A stretch of DNA of 11,093 nt from Sedimentisphaerales bacterium (GTDB lineage Bacteria; Planctomycetota; Phycisphaerae; Sedimentisphaerales; SM23-30), in the NCBI GenBank assembly GCA_030636065.1, contig DAOVXR010000028.1, positions 1 through 11,093 of the forward strand. Direction: 5' to 3'. Below are positions 6,039 to 11,093 of the stretch, one piece after another (position 1 is the stretch's first letter; every line of letters starts with the position of its first letter). The notes under the pieces were generated by a model. It had not been told where the DNA came from and ran no database searches. It saw nothing but the letters and a program-made list of their open reading frames with translations. Position numbers and translations under genes: made by a program.

Positions 6039-6791
6039 TTAATGCTTAAATTCCCCGAGTATTTTTTTCATCTGCAATATGGCTTCATCATAAGTGATCT
6101 TAGGGGTTTTAAAGATTATTTCACTTTTTTCAATATATTTTTTAAATTCATCATCGTTAAGCCTTGCTACATCCTTGCGAAAATTTTCAATGCCAGAAAC
6201 ATATCTAAGTACAATGCCCTTAACATAAGGAAAATAATGAGTGCCTGAATGTGTTTTAGGGGGCGTATATATTGTTGACCCCCTTGCATGACCTGAAGCA
6301 TATCCAGGTCCGCCGTAGACTGTCCCATATATATTTGTAGTAGATCGGCCTGGCGTTGTGTATGAATAATCTTTTGAACTCACTCCCGAATTGCAAATTA
6401 ACACTAAATCGCCACCTTCTTTTGCAGATCGTTTACACACGGCTCTTTTTACTTTATCAAGTGAAACATAAGCATTTCCATTTCCACAGATTTCTCCGAT
6501 CATTACATAGTCATCGGAACCAATTTGAGAGGTGAAATGATGCAAAATCTGCATTATAATTAAATACTTATCCCTTTGTGATTGGTGCGGTAATTGCAAC
6601 TTTTGCCACAATTTTTGAGTATCCCCTAACTCGCCGTCCACTATTGTCGCACGATCTTTTGGTGACATTTGTACTTTAATATAAGACATATATTTAATGT
6701 TAATACAACCACATGAAAGAAATGGAATAATAATACATATTCGAATTATTGATTTTGTTTGTTTTGCCTTACAGTCGTCGTCTTTGTACAT
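6039..6791 (-). CDS. Orphan AT-rich lipoprotein of unknown function
   Basis: Not recognised. The 250-residue product has a probable lipoprotein signal, IIRICIIIPFLSCGC, with C27 or C29 as the lipidated cysteine. Its n-region is unusual in carrying DDD before the lysines, which weakens the call. A globular part (about 45-135) precedes a striking segment at about 136-182 rich in glycine, serine, threonine and tyrosine (SYTTPGRSTT, IYGTVYGGPGYASG), then a helical, lysine-rich C-terminus. The start is well supported: AGAGG (6803-6799) sits 7 nt from ATG 6791. It begins 18 nt after hepT and ends 8 nt before purN. Base composition is clearly lower in GC than the flanking housekeeping genes and resembles mntA-hepT, suggesting the three arrived together. 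Confidence 0.7.
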   Translation of the reverse strand: MYKDDDCKAKQTKSIIRICIIIPFLSCGCINIKYMSYIKVQMSPKDRATIVDGELGDTQKLWQKLQLPHQSQRDKYLIIMQILHHFTSQIGSDDYVMIGEICGNGNAYVSLDKVKRAVCKRSAKEGGDLVLICNSGVSSKDYSYTTPGRSTTNIYGTVYGGPGYASGHARGSTIYTPPKTHSGTHYFPYVKGIVLRYVSGIENFRKDVARLNDDEFKKYIEKSEIIFKTPKITYDEAILQMKKILGEFKH

Positions 6792-6809
6792 AATTATACC
6801 TCTGAAAAA

Positions 6810-7139
6810 TCAACCAACAACTTTCTCTAACAATGAAATCAACATTGGAATATCTCTACAAATTGTATCCCAAACAATCGATATATCAATATCATCATAT
6901 CGATGTATTAAGCGGTTTCGCATTGCAATCATTTCCGACCAGGGCAGTTCTGATAAGGATTCATGAGTCTCATCAGAGATGCGACGAGCAGCTTCACCGA
7001 TGATTTCCAATCTACGAATAACCGCATCCTGACAAAGAGAGTCTTCCAAAAACTCTTCCTTTGTTTTATGGGCAATATATTTATTAATTATTTTTACTGC
7101 TTCCCATATATCCCATAGATATTCTTTATCACGCTGCAT
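6810..7139 (-). CDS. hepT: HepT-type HEPN ribonuclease toxin (DUF86)
   Basis: A 109-residue all-helical HEPN protein of the HepT/DUF86 family, the toxin half of HEPN-MNT modules; family members cleave RNA, including tRNAs. The active-site motif RNxxxHxY is intact as R74-N-R-L-I-H79-R-Y81, and the tyrosine is the residue that MNT antitoxins modify with AMP in characterised pairs. Upstream helices include the family pattern AVIRRLEIIGEAARRI (39-54). Its ATG overlaps the end of mntA by 11 nt, and its ribosome site AGAGG (7150-7146) lies inside mntA, so translation is coupled to the antitoxin. With all motif residues present it should be active. Defence against phage or plasmid stabilisation are the known roles for relatives; which applies here is not visible. 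Confidence 0.92.
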   Translation of the reverse strand: MQRDKEYLWDIWEAVKIINKYIAHKTKEEFLEDSLCQDAVIRRLEIIGEAARRISDETHESLSELPWSEMIAMRNRLIHRYDDIDISIVWDTICRDIPMLISLLEKVVG

Positions 7140-7434
7140 AGATAACCTCTGCGGAATTTAAGATAGCGTCCCGGCGTATATGATTTCTGCTCGATTTGAT
7201 CCCACGCTTGCTCACCAAATCCACCTTTCGGTCAAATATCTGATTGAGATCGTTTTCCATACGCCCCAGATCGAACAATGTCCAGTGAGTATCTTCCAAA
7301 AACGTAACCAATATATCAATATCACTATTGGCCTGAAAATCATCTCTCAGCACCGAGCCAAACAGCGATAATTCCTGTATTTGCCACTTTTGACAAAATT
7401 GCGTGATCTTGTCCTCTGGTAGTTCCAAATTCAT
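7129..7434 (-). CDS. mntA: MntA-type minimal nucleotidyltransferase antitoxin
   Basis: This 101-residue protein is a minimal nucleotidyltransferase of the DNA polymerase beta superfamily. The motif GSVLRDDFQANSDID (26-40) provides G26-S27 and the metal-binding D38 and D40. The third carboxylate is D72 in RKVDLVSKRGI, so the catalytic set is complete. In studied pairs MntA neutralises HepT by adding AMP units to its active-site tyrosine. It begins only 2 nt after the ileS stop codon, so its ribosome site must lie within the ileS 3' end, where only a weak GGGTG is seen; coupling to ileS translation is likely. The hepT frame overlaps its final codons. The low-GC composition contrasts with ileS. 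Confidence 0.93.
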   Translation of the reverse strand: MNLELPEDKITQFCQKWQIQELSLFGSVLRDDFQANSDIDILVTFLEDTHWTLFDLGRMENDLNQIFDRKVDLVSKRGIKSSRNHIRRDAILNSAEVIYAA

Positions 7435-7436
7435 AA

Positions 7437-10400
7437 TTACACCCGATTTTTCTCGACCAGCAGCATTAACTTACTGTCGCCGATTGCGATTTCTTTTGTT
7501 GGTTCGGAGCCGTTTTCCATCTCCGTCATTTCTTCGCACAGGGTTTCTTTTTCAATATAGTTCTTATGTTCCATTATTGCTTTTTGAATATCTTGGTTAT
7601 CTGTTTGCCATTTTACCCGGATATGGTCCTGGATTTGCAGGTCGATTTCCTTGCGAGTCTGTTGGATGTGCCTGACAATGTCGCGCGCCCAGCCTTCTCG
7701 GCGGAGTTCATCGCTGATCTCGATATCGACAATCAATTTCGGCTCCGCGTTTTCGGATAACACGATTGTTTCCGGATAGTTGCTTTCGACGATTATTTCG
7801 TCCGCCTGTAACTGCCAGTTATTCGGGCCGTTTGTCAAATCGATACTACCACCCTGTGATACCACCTGGACGACTTCATGGACAGGTTTGTCGGCCAGAA
7901 GTTGTGCTATTGTTTTCAGGTCTTTGCCGTATTTGGGGCCGAGCAGTTTATTATTGGCCTTGACGGAATAACTTACGAACGCGTCGAGACTATCGGCAAA
8001 CTCCAGTTTTTTGATATTAAGTTCGTTTAGAATATGTTCGGTGTAGCGTTCCAGTGTATTAGCTTGATTGTTGTCGGTAACAGCGATTAGTCGCGGTAGC
8101 GGCTGCCGCACACGAATTTGTTGTGTCTCGCGAACACTCAGAACGCGGCTTACCACGTCGGCTATCATATCCATATCACGGGCCAGGTCTTCGTTGTAAA
8201 GCGTTTCGTCGAACTGCGGATACTCGCAGTGATGGACGCTTTCCGGCGCGTTTTTATCATAAGAACATACCAGGTTATGATACATTTCTTCCGTCATGAA
8301 CGGTGTTATCGGCGCGAGTATTTTGCATAAGTCCACTAACACACGATACAACGTCTGATAGGCAGCCAGCTTATCGACGTCCGACTCATTTTTCGGCCGC
8401 CAGTACCGCCTCCGGTTCCGCCGCACATACCAGTTACTTAATCGTTCGACAAAATCATCGGCACAGTTTATCAGCCGGGACACGTCGAACTCGCTCAGCG
8501 ATTCGTTAGCGGTTTTGGTGAGTAACTGCAATTTGCTCAGCAGCCATCGGTCGATTTCCTGTAACTGCTCATAAGGAATCGGCTCACGTTTAGGGTCGAA
8601 CCCATCGAGTCGTGCATAGTTCACAAAAAAGCTGTACACGTTCCACCACGTGCCGAAAACGCGACGACGAATCTGGTCGCCTATTTTGTAGCCGAAGTTC
8701 AGATTGTTAGTCGGATTGTGTTCGCAGTATAACCATCGCATCACGTCCGCGCCCATCTTTTCAGCCGCCTCGTCGAACCAGATGGTGTTGCCGGTCGATT
8801 TATGCATTTCATTGCCCTGCTCGTCGCGGACAAGGGCATGCCCTAATAGTGTCTTAAAGGGCGCTATCCCTTCCATCATCGTGCTCATTGACAGCAGCGC
8901 ATAGAACCAGTTGCGGAACTGTCCTGGAAAACATTCCAGCACCAGGTCTGCCGGCATCCATTTTTTCCAGTATTCGCGGTCGCTCTGGTATTTGACAGTC
9001 GAATATGGCACGATCCCCGCGTCTAACCACGGGTTGCCCACATCGGGAATCCGGCCGGCGGGTTTGCCGCATTTTTCGCATTTGATTTTGACCGCATCGA
9101 CCCACGGCCGGTGTGGCGAATTACCATCGAACCGTTCCCAGCCTTCGACGGCTCGTTCTTTCAGTTCTTCTTTGCCGCCGATAACGTCGAACCAGCCGCA
9201 CTCACACTCGAAGATCGGCAGTGCCAGCCCCCAGAATCGTTTTTTACTGATCATCCAGTCATGCATATTTTCAAGCCAGTTCAGTTCCTGGTCTCGGCCC
9301 CATGCGGGTATCCAGCGAATTTTATCTACGACCTCCATAATCTCTTTTCGCCACGACATCTCGATATACCATTCATCGACCGCCCGGAACAGCAGCGCCG
9401 TCCCGCACCGCCAGCAGTGCGGATAGTCATGTCGGTAATTTTCTTTTTTGTAGTACAGTTCTTTTTCGCGGAGGTTGCTCAACACATCCTCGGCGACCTC
9501 TCCGGCGTTTCTGCCGGTCAGGAACCCATGCCCGTCGAAATACACCCCGTCCTCACCGATCGGCATCAATACCGGCAGTTTTTCATCTTTGCTCAGGTCG
9601 AAGTCTTCTTTACCGCAGCCCGGCGCGATATGTACTATGCCTGTTCCATCGCTGTCCGATACTTCTTCCCAGCCGATTATGCGATGTGTATAATTTGCCT
9701 CGGTGAAGGTTTGTTTTACATTTTCCAGTTCGTCGAACGGCCCTTCGTATTCCCAGCCGATCATTTCCTTACCTTTAAGCGTCCCTTCGATAGTGAACGG
9801 CCCTTTTTCTTTCAGCACCGCTACCAGTGATTCCGCCAGATAATATATGGCGTTGTTTTGCTTGGCCTTGACATAAGTCAGATCGGGATTGACCGCCGCC
9901 GCTACGTTCGCCGCGAGTGTCCAGGGCGTCGTCGTCCAGACCAGCAGATACTCATTTTTCCGTTCTTTCAGCGGAAACCGCACAAAAACGGCCGTGTCCT
10001 CGACATTTTTATATCCTTCCCGCCGTTCCTGTTCGGAGATACCTGTTTCGCAACGCGGGCACCACGGCATTGCGTCAAGGCCCTTGTAGATCAGACCTCG
10101 CCCGTGGCATTTTTTAAGAAACGACCAGATGGTATAATTATTTTCATCGCTGATGGTATAGTAGCTGTTATCCCAGTCCATCCAGTAGCCCAGCCGGATT
10201 GATTGCTCGGTCTGGACTTTGGAAAACTTTTCTACACGTGCCTTGCAGCGGTTGGTGAACTCTTCCAGACCTGCTTTTTCGATCTCGGCCTTGGTCTCGT
10301 AGCCCATCTCTTTTTCGACCTCGACCTCGACCCACAGCCCTTGGCAGTCGAACCCGTTTTGATAGCGCTGATCATAGCCCATCATAGCGTGATACCGCTG

Positions 10401-10604
10401 ATAGCAGTCTTTTAGTGTCCTGCCCCAGGCGTGGTGGACGCCCATTGGGTTATTGGCCGTGATCGGACCATCCAGAAACGACCATGTTTTATTGCCTGCG
10501 TTTTTTTGCCGCAGCTTATCAAACGCCTGCGATTCCTGCCACCAGTCAAGAATCCGGTGCTCCAAATCGATATGTTTGCAGGTTGAATCGACCTGTTGAA
10601 ACAT
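7437..10604 (-). CDS. ileS: Isoleucyl-tRNA synthetase
   Basis: IleRS charges tRNA-Ile with isoleucine and edits misactivated valine. The 1055-residue class I enzyme shows HIGH as HHAWGRT (57-63) after PMGV, and the CP1 editing domain with TTTPWTL (224-230) and GTGIVHIAPGCGKEDF (321-336). Zinc-type cysteine pairs are CPRC (182-185), CWRC (397-400), CEC (467-469) and CEKC (509-512). The region ISKKRFWGLALPI follows at 452-464. The KMSKS loop is degenerate, EMHKSTGN (599-606), though the second lysine is kept. The anticodon-binding helical domain follows, with ITPFMTEEMYHNL. Together these features place it in the long, eukaryote-like type of bacterial IleRS. ATG 10604 has GGAG (10616-10613) at 8-nt spacing. 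No T-box motif is seen in the short leader. It heads the minus-strand gene block. Confidence 0.96.
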   Translation of the reverse strand: MFQQVDSTCKHIDLEHRILDWWQESQAFDKLRQKNAGNKTWSFLDGPITANNPMGVHHAWGRTLKDCYQRYHAMMGYDQRYQNGFDCQGLWVEVEVEKEMGYETKAEIEKAGLEEFTNRCKARVEKFSKVQTEQSIRLGYWMDWDNSYYTISDENNYTIWSFLKKCHGRGLIYKGLDAMPWCPRCETGISEQERREGYKNVEDTAVFVRFPLKERKNEYLLVWTTTPWTLAANVAAAVNPDLTYVKAKQNNAIYYLAESLVAVLKEKGPFTIEGTLKGKEMIGWEYEGPFDELENVKQTFTEANYTHRIIGWEEVSDSDGTGIVHIAPGCGKEDFDLSKDEKLPVLMPIGEDGVYFDGHGFLTGRNAGEVAEDVLSNLREKELYYKKENYRHDYPHCWRCGTALLFRAVDEWYIEMSWRKEIMEVVDKIRWIPAWGRDQELNWLENMHDWMISKKRFWGLALPIFECECGWFDVIGGKEELKERAVEGWERFDGNSPHRPWVDAVKIKCEKCGKPAGRIPDVGNPWLDAGIVPYSTVKYQSDREYWKKWMPADLVLECFPGQFRNWFYALLSMSTMMEGIAPFKTLLGHALVRDEQGNEMHKSTGNTIWFDEAAEKMGADVMRWLYCEHNPTNNLNFGYKIGDQIRRRVFGTWWNVYSFFVNYARLDGFDPKREPIPYEQLQEIDRWLLSKLQLLTKTANESLSEFDVSRLINCADDFVERLSNWYVRRNRRRYWRPKNESDVDKLAAYQTLYRVLVDLCKILAPITPFMTEEMYHNLVCSYDKNAPESVHHCEYPQFDETLYNEDLARDMDMIADVVSRVLSVRETQQIRVRQPLPRLIAVTDNNQANTLERYTEHILNELNIKKLEFADSLDAFVSYSVKANNKLLGPKYGKDLKTIAQLLADKPVHEVVQVVSQGGSIDLTNGPNNWQLQADEIIVESNYPETIVLSENAEPKLIVDIEISDELRREGWARDIVRHIQQTRKEIDLQIQDHIRVKWQTDNQDIQKAIMEHKNYIEKETLCEEMTEMENGSEPTKEIAIGDSKLMLLVEKNRV

Positions 10605-10671
10605 CTAACTTACTCCGTAACAATAACTTAAACAAAAACAACTCGCGTGCGCGCAAATCGTCCAAACCGAC

Positions 10672-10700
10672 ATTATGCCCTTAAATCCTTATTATTGCAA
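10672..10700 (-). promoter_or_regulatory. Sigma70-type promoter for ileS
   Basis: On the minus strand TTGCAA (10700-10695) and CATAAT (10677-10672) are exactly 17 nt apart, matching consensus at 4 and 5 of 6 positions. Transcription would start near 10665, giving a leader of about 60 nt before the ileS ATG, with GGAG at 10616-10613. It is the best promoter on this strand and may drive the whole block down to purN or nadA. Confidence 0.55.
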
Positions 10701-10744
10701 GTGCTTGTATAAAAACCACTTTGTAGATGGGCGATGGGTGGCAT

Positions 10745-10919
10745 AGTAGGGCGGGCCTATGGCCCGCGTTTATTAGCCCCTGCTGTTAAGCATGTCCCTG
10801 CGAAGGCAAGGGGGGCTGGGGCAGGGGTTCTTTAAGTAGGGCGGGCCTGTGGCCCGCGTTTATTAGCCCCCGATGTAAAACATGTCCTCGCGTAGGCGGG
10901 GATCGGGGGATTCTTCTTA
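10745..10919. repeat. Two tandem copies of a structured intergenic repeat
   Basis: Copy 1 (10745-10834) and copy 2 (10835-10919) share the opening AGTAGGGCGGGCC and the word GCGTTTATTAGCCCC. Each holds a short hairpin, GCGGGCC-TAT/TGT-GGCCCGC (10751-10767 and 10841-10857), then a longer stem. The outer stem is CCCCTGC/GCAGGGG in copy 1 (10777-10783 with 10821-10827) and CCCCCGAT/ATCGGGGG in copy 2 (10867-10874 with 10902-10909): different sequence, pairing kept. Inside is a second hairpin, CCCTGC-GAAG-GCAAGGG (10796-10812, one bulged base) versus CCTCGC-GTAG-GCGGGG (10886-10901). It lies upstream of the ileS promoter, and no gene is supported here. A REP/MITE-like dispersed repeat is the likeliest nature. 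Confidence 0.8.
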
Positions 10920-11093
10920 AGTAGGGTGCTGATGGAATCGCACCATTTCTTTATTAGGCCCGAAGGGCCGAAAGAGCGGTCGGGTGCCACCTTTCCGCCG
11001 AAGGTGGAGAGGTGCTCTTGTATAATCCGCAGTGTCCGGTGGCAGCCACCGAGTCTTTGAGGTTGATGGCGTTTTGTGGGGTGGGGTCGCACC
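10920..11093. other. Degenerate third repeat unit and cluster of short hairpins, no gene seen
   Basis: The stretch reopens with AGTAGGG at 10920 and keeps TTTATTAGGCCC near 10950, the same linker words as the tandem repeats, but the hairpins are different: GGTGC/GCACC (10926-10930 with 10940-10944) and GGCCC-GAA-GGGCC (10957-10969). Further on are CCACCTT/AAGGTGG (10987-10993 with 11001-11007) and GGTGG/CCACC (11038-11042 with 11046-11050). A minus-strand frame is open through here, but it spans these hairpins and the second tandem repeat and resembles no family, so I do not call a gene. None of the hairpins has a U-run to suggest a terminator. Confidence 0.5.

Noticed and set aside
6888..7330. 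Repeated ATATATCAATATCA words in hepT and mntA
   Set aside because: Both encode the same Asp-Ile-Asp-Ile residues with the same AT-rich codons in unrelated contexts; coincidence is sufficient.
9111..9830. 239-codon plus-strand open frame, and others antisense to ileS
   Set aside because: They lie wholly opposite a clearly conserved isoleucyl-tRNA synthetase; the translations are phenylalanine/proline-rich and typical of antisense frames.
10605..10671. T-box or other riboswitch in front of ileS
   Set aside because: The leader is only about 60 nt and lacks the TGGNACCGCG T-box signature; nothing else foldable and conserved is visible.
10745..10926. CRISPR array
   Set aside because: There are only two full units, the units themselves vary, and there is no constant repeat with unique spacers; the pattern fits a hairpin repeat instead.
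10832..11092. 86-codon minus-strand open frame at the right edge
   Set aside because: It spans the second tandem repeat and several hairpins, has no ribosome site that I can see and resembles no protein family; best read as chance openness of GC-rich repeats.

Overview
The window looks like a bacterial chromosome segment, most likely from a planctomycete (Phycisphaerae-like). The reasons are the lipoprotein with an HEGWH...WLDEGLA gluzincin core of the DUF1570-like type common in that phylum, an isoleucyl-tRNA synthetase with the HHAWGRT / MHKS variant signatures, a PurN with an SGGGRT loop, and a long NadA. The taxonomic call is an inference from protein style, not from a marker gene search.

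Left region (1-2333, + strand): the right-hand part of an integrated mobile element. It starts with what looks like the terminal repeats of an IS21-family insertion sequence (two exact 19-bp copies, 28 bp apart). These run directly into the 3' remnant of a class II (B12-dependent) ribonucleotide reductase gene, encoding its TSCPD and cysteine-rich tail. Then come a small conserved-looking protein of unknown function, an excisionase-like helix-turn-helix protein and a complete tyrosine recombinase. The recombinase gene ends 28 bp from the 3' end of a minus-strand tRNA-Arg(UCG) gene, the usual position for a tRNA-targeting integrase, so the element's right boundary is probably the tRNA 3' end and its other end lies left of the window.

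Central and right region (2334-10604, all - strand): a co-directional block. In transcription order it holds ileS, the mntA-hepT toxin-antitoxin pair, an AT-rich orphan lipoprotein, purN, a single-pass membrane protein, nadA, a DUF1570-like lipoprotein metallopeptidase and tRNA-Arg. Most gaps are under 50 nt and several genes overlap, so much of this is probably co-transcribed from a good sigma70-type promoter in front of ileS. A short hairpin plus U-run after nadA may end part of it. The mntA-hepT-lipoprotein trio (6039-7434) is visibly more AT-rich than ileS and purN on either side and looks like a later insertion into a housekeeping operon.

Right edge (10701-11093): no convincing gene. It holds two tandem imperfect copies (about 85-90 bp) of a structured repeat whose stems are kept by compensatory base changes, followed by a degenerate third unit and further short hairpins.

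How it fits together: the minus-strand genes supply core functions (Ile-tRNA charging, purine and NAD synthesis). A HEPN/MNT module is embedded among them, and the left-hand element is integration machinery with damaged nucleotide-metabolism cargo.
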